A stretch of DNA of 64,000 nt from Nothopassalora personata. Lineage: Eukaryota; Ascomycota; Dothideomycetes; Mycosphaerellales; Mycosphaerellaceae. The translations under genes and the position numbers were made by a program. The stretch covers positions 620,001-684,000 of the forward strand of contig CM066289.1 in the NCBI GenBank assembly GCA_033816765.1, read 5' to 3'. Of the stretch, positions 12,201-21,424 are shown piece by piece. Position 1 is the stretch's first letter; the number at the start of each line of letters is the position of its first letter. A model generated the notes under the pieces. It searched no databases. It worked only from the letters and a program-made list of their open reading frames with translations, and was not told the DNA's origin.

Positions 12201-12663
12201 TCTTTACCTTATCTACTAGCGAATGCTACCGCTACGTAGGCTAAATATCGATAATGCAATCGTATTCCCTAAATATAAGTACTCCTCTTCTCTAGTCGAT
12301 AACTAGATTATGCTTTCTTAACTAAGGCATACCTAATACGATGTTATAACTAGCTATATTAGTAATATCTAAGATAATTTCCTTGTAGTACCGTTAGATA
12401 GTAAGTAGTAGCGGTATCGTCTCGCGCTCTATACTAGGTAAGGATAATCCGTCTACCGTGATCAATTTATAACCCTCTTTCTTCTTATAGGTAGCGATCC
12501 TATGTCTTATAATAAATAATTTAGAGGTAAAGTTCCCGCTTACTCCAGAATCTATTATAGTATCTATCTTATGCCCGTTAACGATAATCTTAGTTTAAAA
12601 CACTACTATCGTTAGTAATGCTTAAGCCTTTTCTATGTCGTATAACTCCCTTTAGTCGCTTAT
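9285..12663 (-). pseudogene. pol: pol of E2: protease, RT, RNase H, integrase, chromodomain (RIP-inactivated)
   Basis: Aligns along its whole length, without large gaps, with the intact pol at 26197-29601. Recognisable are the chromodomain near 9310-9400, the integrase zinc finger and catalytic segments near 9950-10370, RNase H near 10690-11080, RT with the box around the YMDD motif near 11460-11500, and the protease near 12530-12570. The presumed start is at 12663, where ATG reads ATA, overlapping the gag stop in the ATGA arrangement of the intact element. Stops are nearly all TAG. Boundaries are by homology. Confidence 0.8.
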
Positions 12664-14665
12664 TCCTAGGGAGTTAATCCTTTTCCCTATTCGTATATAG
12701 AACGTCGTACTTCGTGTCTCGAGGCCTCCGCTTAAACCTAGCGCGAGCCTTTCTATATCTATATCTATATCCGTTAACGTTCCTAGATCTTTTACATTCC
12801 TAAGTAGAGTACGCGTACGTACTATACTATGTTTCTTAATTCGTTTAATACAAATATTCCTAACGGTATAAGGTATCCGGTACCTGTTATTCGACTCCCT
12901 ATCGGTAGTCGTTCTATAATAGCGGTTACTAGATTCTCGGTCGTTTCTATAAGTAGGTATCCCTAGGCTATGCCTCGTAGGGTGTCGAGTGTCTTATTAA
13001 ACTTAATAGAGTGTAGTATCCTTCGTCCGCCTATCTTAGGTAGGAATTCCTCGTGCCTTCTTTATAGGTGTACGATTATATTGTATAATTTCTTAGGTAC
13101 ATTGATCGTAAAGGTTAGTTATTTATTATCGTCGTTAGTGTCGCTCTCTTCTCCTTCGGAGGAATCTTCTTCGCTCGATTCTTCCGGATTCTAGTCTTCT
13201 TTAATAGTATCTAGCCCGGTAGTTTCTTAACTTTCTTCCTATAGTTCTAGTAACTACAATCCGTTCTATCCTAGGTCTTAGTTTTCCTTATCGCTTCTAT
13301 CGTTATTAAAGTAGGATTCGTTAATATTTACTTCTTAAAGCGTAGCGTTCTACCTATACGTCGCTCCTAGGGTTCCTCTCGGTTATTAAGGCTAATACCC
13401 TACGCCTAACTTCGCAGCGTAGTAAACTTAATACGAGTCTTAGTAATAGAATCGCTAATAAAGGCTTCTATAACTATTTCGAGACTCGGATTCGATCTCG
13501 TAGTCGACTCTTCGTGTTATTATGTTAAACTATCGTAGTTAGTTCTTCACATTAAATAGAATAACTACTATTTACTACCTATAGTATCCTCCTCCTCCTT
13601 TTAAGGGGTCTAGGAGAGGCGTCGTACTTCTATTACTAGCTCTCTCCCCTACTCTCCGAGTATAGTCGGTATCTCCTCGAGATCTAACGCTACTCTTAGA
13701 TTTACTACTTCGGGGTTATATTATGTTAAACTGTTTACGGCGCACTATATTCTTACCGCGGCAGTCCCTTACTATGTAGCTAGGTTTACTATATCTATAG
13801 TAAGTTTATGTTTCTTTTAAACTCCGGGATGTTCTATTCCCGTTACTGTTCCTAATCTTACGACCTTTCTCGGTAACGTCGAGCTCTATTAGCTATAGTC
13901 CGTAGTACGGTTTGTCCCTAGGCTTATTATTATAGTTGTCGTAGAAGCCTCTATTACGGTTATCGTAGCCTAGTGTATATCTAGCCTTTCCGAATATCTT
14001 AGAGTCGTATCGTCGTTCTATAGCTCTCTCGTAGAGCTTATCGTTAAGATTAATTGTAACTCTAACGAGATCGCCTAAGCTATCGATCTTCCGACCGTCC
14101 CTTATTAACTCGTCCTTAATATACTCCTTTAGTCCTCTTCGGTATACAACTTAAAGTGCTTCGTCGTCCTAATCGGTAACTTGCGCGTATTCTTAGAATT
14201 TAGTAGCATATTCGGTAGTAGATGTCTTCTAGCTTAAATGCTAAATAACACGAACGGTAGTAGCAATCTTATTAGAGATACTAAAGACGCTCTTTATAGT
14301 ATGCTTAAGATAGTTATATAACCTAAAGATTCCGTCGGCATTGTCTTCTCCGTTACTATCTAGGTATTTCCTAAGGAATAGTTTAACCTAATGCTATACT
14401 CGTCCTCTTAAGAAGGCAGTAGTAAAAATAGGCTTAAGGTTCTTAGGCATAGAGTTAAACAAGAAGTATATATCTATCTAAGAGACCTAAGTGTCGAACT
14501 TGTCTCGATCGCTATAGTAGTATTCTAGCTTACTAACCTTAAGGGTGTCGTTACCTATATAAGTAGCTAAGGCATTAATAGCATCGTTCGCGGTCTAAGG
14601 TCGTCGGGCTCTACTTACTTTACTAGGGGCGGGTGTTCCCCGTTTACTCTATCGGTCTCCTATCG
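12660..14665 (-). pseudogene. gag: gag of E2 (RIP-inactivated)
   Basis: Parallels the intact gag at 29598-31694: an acidic Ser/Glu-rich C-terminal segment (near 13120-13200), the zinc-knuckle segment near 13720-13800 with most Cys codons mutated, and the capsid-like region near 14100-14520. The N-terminal end near 14640 keeps the GTGTTCCCC-containing segment seen at 31660 but lacks a recognisable start codon. Many TAG/TAA stops. Confidence 0.75.
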
Positions 14666-14682
14666 TAGAGGGCGTTTAAAGC

Positions 14683-15086
14683 TATTAGGTTTAGTATAAC
14701 CTAATAATATTACAAGTTAAGAAGATAAGCTTAATCGGGTTTATTCTCGGGCCGATAGGAAGTTAAGGGAGAGTAATAAAGTAGTAGCTATCTTATCTCG
14801 TAGAAACTAAGTAGTAGTAAGGTAGAGGTTATATTATAGTGTATTCTAAATAGTAATATTAAATAGTGAGTTAAACGCATCGAAACTATAAGGGATTCTT
14901 AGCGTTCCTAAATATAAGGGAGATTCGTAGATCTCGGTAATTAGTCTAATTATTCCGAGTATAAGTAGTCTAATTAGTCTAAGTATAAGTAGTCTAATTG
15001 CCCTAAGTCTAAGCGCTTAGGTAGGATAAGTCACGTGCTCGTTTCGTTATTATAATTCTAGGGTCTATAGGAATCATTCCGTAATA
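14683..15086 (-). repeat. 5' LTR of E2 (404 bp), hybrid type
   Basis: Plus-strand reading TATTAGGTTTAGTATAACC to CATTCCGTAATA. The first 240 bp (R/U5) match the E2 3' LTR. The rest (U3, with short repeats of GTCTAATTAGTCTAAGTATAA and GCGCTTAGGTAGGATAAGT) matches the U3 of the E7 LTRs at 53150-53314. It is therefore a mosaic of two LTR types. The inner neighbour GGCGTTTAAAGC (14671-14682) is the conserved primer-binding region. Confidence 0.8.
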
Positions 15087-17944
15087 TAATAGAAGTAATG
15101 CACTATCGAAGGATACTAATATCTTAGAGTTAAGTATTCCTAAGGAGTATCGCAAGTGGTCGCGACTCTTTAAAGAGGAAGAGACAAAACCGCCTTACCT
15201 AAGCACCGCCTATAGGATTACAAGATTAACATTTAGCTAGGGAAAGAGCCTCTATAGGGACCCCTATATTAAATGTCTAAGAAAGAGCTATAGACCCTAC
15301 GAGAATAGCTAAAGGAGAAGCTAGCTAAAGGATAGATAAGAAGATCTACCTTAAGTGTAGGAACTCTATGCATGTTCGTTCTAAAAGCAAACGGGAAGTT
15401 ACGACTCGTATAAGATTATAGGAAGTTAAACGAGATTACGATTAAGAACCGATACCCGCTACCTAACATCGAAGAAGCATAAGACAGATTAACCGGATTA
15501 GACTAGTATACGAAGATTGACCTACGAGATGCCTTCTACGCTATACGAATGGCGGAAGGAGAAGAATGGAAAACCGCTTTTAGAATAAGATACGGACTTT
15601 ACGAATTCTTAGTTATGCTAATAGGATTAACTAACGTACCCGCATCCTACTAGGACCTTATTAACGAAACACTTAGAGACCTACTCGACGTATGCGTTAT
15701 CGCCTACATGGACGACATACTAGTCTATACGAAAGGATCCCTTTAGACTTATATAAAACAAGTCTAGGACGTATTCGAACGACTTACGCGTTTAGGATTT
15801 AAGATAGTACCCGAGAAATGCGAATTCTATAAGAAAGAAGTTAAATTCTTAGGCTTTATTATTAGTATTATAGGGATAACGATCGACCCTACGAAAACAT
15901 AGTTAATTAGAGAATAGCTAGAACTAAAAACAGTTAAGGACGTATAATTATTCCTTGGACTAGCGAACTATAACCGGAAATTTATTAAGGACTACGTAAA
16001 GACAGCAGCGCTAATAACGATACTTACGAGAAAAGACGTTACCTAGAAATAGGGAAGAGAATAGACTAAAGTGTTTAAGAAATTTAAGGAACAATACGCT
16101 TTAGCCCCTACGCTTTAACTATTCGATAGTAGTAAGGAAGTCTATATCGAGACCGACGCGTCTAATATAGTAATAGGCGCATGTCTAATATAGACATACG
16201 ATAGGTAGAGACACCTAGTAGCCTATTACTCCCGGAAAATAACTAAAGCGGAATAGAACTACGACATCTATAATAAAGAGCTTCTAGCTATTGTTACTAC
16301 TATATAATATTAGAGAGTATATATCGAGGGCCTACCGAAGTTAACGATTCTTTCTAACTATAAGAATCTTACGTACTTTACGACGATAAAAGAACTTACC
16401 TAAAGGTAAGCCCGCTAGTCGGAGCTACTAGGATAGTACAAGTTTAAAATTAAATACACTCTAGGAAAGGAAAATAGCCGCGTAGACGCGCTAAGCCGAA
16501 GAAGCGACTATATAGAAGGAAAAGAACTAGTGTAATATAAGATACTAAAGACAAACCCCGACGGAAGCCTTAGTACTAACATAAGAGAATTAAATAACAT
16601 CGTACGGATATTAGGCGATAAGGACGAGCAATTCCCTATATCGCGAGGAAAATACTAAGTACCGAGGGATCGAGAAGAAGAATGTATACGACAATATTAC
16701 GACGGACTAACTTATAGACAACCTAGAACTTTAAAGATAATAGACCTAATATAACGTAGCTTCTTATTTCTATAGATAAGACTTAAGGTGCTACGCTATA
16801 TTAAATAGTACGTACACTACTAATAACATAAGGCTACGAGGCACGCAAAATACGGTTACCTACAGTTTAGGACACTACCGACGAAACTATAGGACGAAGT
16901 TACGATAGACTTTATTACAAAACTCCTACCGTTAAAGGACTAAGTTACGGAACAACTATACGATATAATACTAGTTATAGTTAATAGGCTTATAAAATAC
17001 GTATACTTTATTCCTACGTCGGAAACATATAATGTAGAGTAGCTCGGATACCTTGTACTAGATAGACTTATCCGATATTACGGATTCCCTTAAGCGTTTA
17101 TAACGGACAGGGACAAGCTATTTACATTAAACTATTAGAAAACGCTTATAGGAACGATCGGAATTAAACATAAGCTATTAACGGTATATTATCTAGAAAT
17201 AGACAGATAAACTAAGAGGATAAATTAAACGCTAGAACAATACTTACGACACTATATTAACTACGTATAAGACAACTAGGTTTTATTACTACTAATAGCG
17301 TAGATTGTACTAAACAACCATAAATCGGAGACAACTTTAATAACGCTATTCTATACGAACTTTAGTAAAGATCCTAACCTATTCGGAACACCTAGATCCT
17401 ATCTATAGGCCGAAAGAGCAATCGTAATAACGGATACTCTTAAGGAAGTATATAAAGAAATTCGTAAGGTAATTAAAGATGTATAATAAAAACCGTCTTA
17501 ATAACGGCAAGACATAAGAAAAATAGCACCTCTACTAAAAGAGGGGGATAAGGTCTATCTCCTTATAAAAAACTTAAGAATAAGAAGATAGACTAAGAAA
17601 CTAGATTACGTTAAGGTCGGACTATTTTTAGTTAAGAAAGTTATTAGACTAGTTAACTACCGCCTACGACTACTACCTAACGCAAAAATCCACCTAATCT
17701 TCTATATCTCTAAACTAGAACCTATAGACGCTAAAACACCTTACTATGAGAGCTTCTATTTCGAACCGGAAGTAGGAAACGAATTCGAAGTCGAAAGAAT
17801 CCTAGATAAAAGAGGTTAGCGATACCTTATTAAATAGAAAGGATACGACAAATTAGAAAATACCTAGGAACTAGAGAAGGACCTACATAACTATTAGTAA
17901 AAGGTCTAATAGTTCCTAAAGAATAGGACCTACGTAGCTACCTA
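15087..17944 (+). pseudogene. pol: partial pol of E3: RT, RNase H, integrase, chromodomain (RIP-inactivated)
   Basis: Aligns with intact pol from about residue 190 to the end. Start of the matching region: SIPKEYRKWSRLFKEEE near 15140-15180. RT around 15690-15720 keeps the IAYMDDIL box intact. RNase H lies at about 16150-16510, the integrase zinc finger at 16680-16830, the integrase core with its DRDKLFT segment at 16900-17230, and the chromodomain at 17780-17880. The TAG at 17942-17944 overlaps the convergent antisense stop at 17938 by a few bases, the same tail-to-tail arrangement as the intact element. Confidence 0.8.
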
Positions 17945-18423
17945 GTAGAACTAGAAGGAACGGAGAAATCGATCGCGTTATTAATAAAGTCGATCGAGGA
18001 CTATACCGTAGGGGATAGACTAATAGTCGCATCCGCGGTAGGACAATCAATATCCTTAATCTCGCCGGAGGCTTCTATCTTAGCCTCTAAACAAAGCGCC
18101 TTCTTACGCGCGCGCTCCTCCGCTTAGCGAAGTATTGCCTTCTTACGCATTAACCGCGCTAGGACTTCCGTAAGGTCCTCCTTATCCTTTTCGACCTTTT
18201 TCTTATACTCCTTACGAGTCTTATTAAGAGACTCCTAGGATAGGTTTACGCATTTACGCCCACGACGAATATACTCCGAGTACCGAAGACGGAAGTTTCC
18301 CTCTATAGTAACATAAGAAAGCCCGTTAAGAAAATAATAATCGTAGGTAAGATCTACTAGACGGCCGTATTCGTTAATCTCCTTTACTAGCCGAAGACGA
18401 TTCTTAGAAGATAAAGAAGATAT
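17938..18423 (-). pseudogene. antisense Zn-cluster/coiled-coil accessory gene of E3 (Cys-to-Tyr fossil)
   Basis: A 162-codon frame from 18423 (ATATCTTCT, RIP form of ATGTCTTCT) to TAG 17938-17940, nearly the same length as the intact homologues (166 and 167 residues). Tyr or Cys occurs at residues 27, 30, 37, 48, 51 and 58, exactly the six Cys positions of the intact E4 and E5 proteins. The first five are Tyr and only 58 is still Cys. A Lys/Glu-rich coiled-coil-like region follows (about residues 62-95). The upstream LTR and convergent pol are as in the other elements. Inactive, but the best fossil evidence for the conserved cluster. Confidence 0.75.
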
Positions 18424-18501
18424 CGTTACTAACTTACGAGGAGGGGCTATTATATTATCTTATATAAGCTTCGGGACGAAGCTAGGCCGGAAGGGGGATA
18501 G

Positions 18502-18928
18502 TGTTACGGTTCGGGTTAAGCTACGACGGTACATGTAGCTATTAGCCGATAAGATTACGTACGCTACACGAGATTACTCGCTTACTAGTAACTTAGTAAT
18601 TCGAGATTACTCGCTTACTAGTAACTCGGTAATTCGAGATTACTCGCTTACTAGTAATTAAGTAATCGGACGAAATACGACTACGAGTCTCCTTTATATT
18701 TAGGAACGCTAAGGACCCTGTATAGTTTCGAGGCGTTTAACTTACTGTTTAATATTACTATTTAGAATATACTATAACCTAACCTCTACCTTACTGCTAC
18801 TTAGTCTTTATAAGATAAGATAGCTACTACTTTATTACTTTCCCTCGACTTCCTATCGGCCCGAGAACATACCTAATTAAGCTTATCTTCTTAACTTGTA
18901 ATATCATTAGGTTATACTAAACCTAACA
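18502..18928 (+). repeat. 3' LTR of E3 (427 bp)
   Basis: TGTTACGGTTCGGG to TACTAAACCTAACA. The R/U5 half (from about 18690) is the inverted counterpart of the E2 R/U5. The U3 half is a third, different type and contains three copies of a 33-bp unit (18569-18667). TATA-like TTTATATTTAGG near 18693, then GAGGCGTTTAAC near 18740, the proposed self-primer. Confidence 0.8.
18569..18667 (+). repeat. three tandem 33-bp units in the U3 of the E3 LTR
   Basis: Unit CGAGATTACTCGCTTACTAG followed by TAACTTAGTAATT, starting at 18569, 18602 and 18635. The copies differ at a few C/T positions. Position and repetition suggest an enhancer-like array upstream of the LTR TATA region; function not shown. Confidence 0.8.
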
Positions 18929-19624
18929 TCTATTTAGCTCTATTAGGTCTGTTTAATGCTTTAGTTAGGGTAGTAGGATCTATAAGCTTCCCCTTCTTTA
19001 TATTATCTATAGCTAATATAGCGAATACTTTCTTAAGTTTACTATAATTATAATTAGATCTATTCTATCTTAAACTTCTCCTTATTAGCTTAGGATAGAC
19101 CTTAGCTTATTTAGTCTTTATAGGCTTATAAGTCCTATCTCTCTTCCTCTTACTAATATATTTAGTAGGGTAGAATAGTATTATAGCCTAATTAGGGTCT
19201 TCTTATATAGCTAGGGCTATGTCTTCTTAGGTAGTAGGAGCTACTTCTTTATGTTATAGCTCTTTCGACTAAGAAGTCTAAGGCTTATACTCTATAGGAG
19301 ATTGTTCCTAGAGCTAGGGGGATATATCTCTAAATAGTAGATGTGAATCTTCTATTATATACTCCCCCTAAGACTAACCTTAGTTAGGGGAGTCTTGTTA
19401 CGAAGCCCTTTATATTTTAGGTTAGTTACTATGCTACTATAGCTCCCCCTCTAGCTATATAGCTCCCCCTAAAGGTTTATAGGGTTATTAACTCGCTTCT
19501 AGCGCGTATAGCGCTTTATAAGGTATATAAATACCCTTATATTTATAGTAAGGGTCCTTAGGGTTATCCTAGGGATATCTTAGGAAGGTAATCTTATTAT
19601 CTAGGACAGCATTCTTATTACTAG
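18929..19624 (-). pseudogene. copia element, segment 1: linker between integrase and RT (RIP-inactivated)
   Basis: On the minus strand this reads, with many TAG, as the region between integrase and RT of a Ty1/copia pol. It begins KDPYYKYKGIYIPYKALYAL near 19550, then has a Ser/Glu/Pro-rich middle, and ends near 18935 with KLIDPTTLTKALNRPNRAK, resembling the segment that precedes copia RT. It continues into 47132 across giant element EB: the target duplication ACTAG is at 19620-19624 and 47127-47131. RT and the 3' LTR are missing, cut off by E3 at 18928. Confidence 0.65.
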
Positions 19625-20017
19625 TATTGACGACTAATTGGTTGTATTAACCTTAGGTTTAGTTGTGTCGACCTTAGGTTTAGAGGGAGGGTCCCTTAGG
19701 TCTAACTTGCCCCAATTTCATTTAGGTTTAATTAGACATTTAGGTAAGCTAGCGGGACCTAGTATAGCTGTTAAGATATATACTACGCAGTTAAGCATTG
19801 TAAGCGTAGCATTAAGGTAACAATTCAATTCATACCTCTCGAGTAGAGGGTATAGGGGTTTAGGTCCGCTAATCCTCTTATTTTATCTAGCTACTACGCT
19901 ACTTGTCACGTGACCTAATTTCACGGTCCCGGGACCGGCAAATACCTCTACTTACATAAGCGCCGCTCCACACTACTATAACTTAGACAGGCCTACATAG
20001 GGTAGTTAGTAGACGTT
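19625..20017 (+). repeat. 5' LTR of giant element EB (393 bp)
   Basis: Matches 46733-47126 nearly base for base, with differences mostly C/T or G/A. Begins TATTGACGAC (RIP form of TGTTGACGAC). The end is GACGTT or GACGTTA, since the base after it is A in both places; the duplication is then 5 bp (ACTAG) or 4 bp (CTAG). Contains the core CGGTCCCGGGACCG near 19925, shared with the palindromes around pol. Confidence 0.85.
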
Positions 20018-20082
20018 ATTTTAGTGGTTAATAAGGGGGGGGTATTAAGTGTACACCCGGTAGCGTATTAGCATCTAGTTTA

Positions 20083-20220
20083 TAAGGTTAAAATCACGGT
20101 TTAAGGTCTAAGGTTCACGGTTAAGGTTATTACTTAAGGTTAAGGTTTAAGGTTAAGGTTTAAGGTTAAGGTTTACGGTTAAGGTCGACTAAGGTTAAAA
20201 ACACTTAAGGTTTAAGGTAT
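20083..20220 (+). repeat. TTAAGG-rich degenerate tandem repeat in the EB leader
   Basis: About 140 bp of variants of GGTTTAAGGTTAAGGT between the 5' LTR and gag. It is not the telomere repeat TTAGGG. It lies in the expected untranslated leader or packaging region of the element. Confidence 0.7.
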
Positions 20221-20298
20221 TTAGTAACAATTACGGTTATAAGGTCCTATTAAGTAACAACTAGTATTAGTACATTCTAAAGTAAGTACTACGTAACA

Positions 20299-21076
20299 AT
20301 AGATACGGCTGCATCACTAGAAAAACTTAGCACCTTTGCCGACATAGGTAGAGGCTACGAATAGCCTATAAACCCCACGAAAATAGAAGGGGTCTATAGG
20401 GATTCTATCCCTTATAAGGGGATAGAGGAATCGGAGGAAGGGGAAACACCTAAATCTAGTAAAGAAGGGAGAAGCGGAACTAGCGCCGCTAAATTAGGTA
20501 TAGGTGTAGGAACGAATAGCATAATTGGAATAGATACTATAACTGCCCTCTTTAGACAATTAGCAGTAGTAATAGAAAACGCTAGCCCTCGCTTTCTACC
20601 TCTAGGAGGTGCTAAGAATCCGTTCTTTAATAGCACTAATACTACTAAGTTCTAGGAGCGGTTTAGCGACCTAATGGACTAGTATCCGCCTCGGGCATCT
20701 ATTAAGAAGGATGATTTCTAGGGTAGGTTTAAGCGCAATTACGAAACTACTATCCGGCGCGTAGTTATAAGGCTGCCTAGGTAGCTCACTAACAAGGCAC
20801 GTTTTAGGAGGGCGTTCTTATTAGAGTTCTTAAGGTTTAACGCCTACTCGATGTTAGGGAGTCGGGAATATCTTAAGGAGATTATTAGGGCGTAGTAAGG
20901 CAAGAGGCCTAAAGAATAAGATGTAAAGGAATTTATCCGCCTATTTGTATCCTTAAGTAACCTAATTAAACCTAAGGATTTAGATAATAGCTCCCGGAGT
21001 CGCCTCCTCCTTTAGGGATTACTAGAGGGAGTCGCGAAAGCGGTCTACAAGGCTTACGGGCTTCACCTAAAGCAAC
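20299..21076 (+). pseudogene. gag: giant-element gag, first part (RIP-inactivated, split by E4)
   Basis: A frame opens at 20299 (ATA, probably a mutated ATG, then DTAASLEKLSTFADIG) and continues to the E4 insertion with a modest number of TAG/TAA. It reads as a capsid-like protein (for example RQLAVVIENASPRFLPLGGAKNPFFN, RFKRNYETTIRRVVIRLP, and VAKAVYKAYGLHLKQ at the end). Gag identity rests on position between LTR leader and protease-pol and on its helical character. It continues at 23454. Confidence 0.65.
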
Positions 21077-21392
21077 TGTTACGGTCCGGTACGATCGTGC
21101 ACGTGGAAGAACTTCATTCGTTGGGAATAGGGACACGCGCTGCCAATGAGCGGGCGCTCTTGTGTGACTCATAGCAGAGCGCTCTTAGTGCTCTACCGAG
21201 AGAGCAGGACAGACCGCGCCAAGACATGGCACTATATAGACGACGCTCTTTTGCAAGTAGATAGGAGCTTCGTGCTCAACTCATTTTAAGTATACACCAT
21301 ATACTGTTTGGAACCACTACCTTCATAACTGATTGAGACATCCCTGCAAAGATCCAAGCCCGAGTTGTGATAACGTACAGCGGTTCCTAACA
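21077..21392 (+). repeat. 5' LTR of E4 (316 bp)
   Basis: TGTTACGGTCCGG to GCGGTTCCTAACA. Identical to 23134-23449 except one position near 21286 (T here, C there, in a CpA context). TATATA at 21233-21238. GTGCTCAA at 21272-21279, about 35-40 bp downstream, is complementary to the site just inside the LTR. Confidence 0.95.
21233..21238 (+). promoter_or_regulatory. TATA box of the E4 LTR promoter
   Basis: TATATA in ACTATATAGACG. It is the only good TATA match in the LTR and stands a normal distance before the proposed transcript start near 21265-21272. The 3' LTR copy is at the matching position. Confidence 0.6.
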
Positions 21393-21404
21393 ACTTTGAG
21401 CACC
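21393..21404 (+). promoter_or_regulatory. primer-binding site of E4 (self-priming type proposed)
   Basis: ACTTTGAGCACC directly follows the 5' LTR. Its reverse complement contains GTGCTCAA, also found in the leader part of the LTR at 21272-21279. It lacks the TGG start usual for full tRNA 3'-end priming. E5 has a different sequence at both places that also pairs. Confidence 0.6.
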
Positions 21405-21424
21405 ACCACCAGGGCCCTTTGCAT

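Larger units (their letters stand above)
8181..15086 (-). mobile_element. E2: minus-strand Ty3-type chromodomain element with mismatched LTRs
   Basis: Full order on the minus strand: 5' LTR (14683-15086), gag, pol, convergent antisense gene, purine tract, 3' LTR (8181-8643). The two LTRs agree over about 240 bp at the R/U5 end but have unrelated U3 halves and different lengths (404 and 463 bp). The flanks (CGCTA before 8181, TAATA after 15086) do not form a target duplication. The left flank is giant-element copy A and the right flank is plus-strand pol, so this looks like a recombinant rather than one simple insertion. RIP-mutated throughout. Confidence 0.8.
15087..18928 (+). mobile_element. 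E3: 5'-truncated plus-strand Ty3-type chromodomain element
   Basis: Starts abruptly within pol, just after the protease, directly against the E2 LTR, and continues to a complete 3' LTR. Its 5' LTR and gag are not in the window. It contains pol from the RT-proximal linker to the chromodomain, an antisense Zn-cluster gene, a purine tract (GAAGGGGGATAG) and the LTR. The right flank is copia sequence. RIP-mutated. Confidence 0.8.

Noticed and set aside
12970..13194. Small plus-strand open frame of 74 codons
   Set aside because: Opposite strand of the E2 gag fossil; no homologue frame in E6 or E7.
20083..20220. Telomere-like repeat
   Set aside because: The units are variants of TTAAGGT, not TTAGGG, and lie between LTR and gag.
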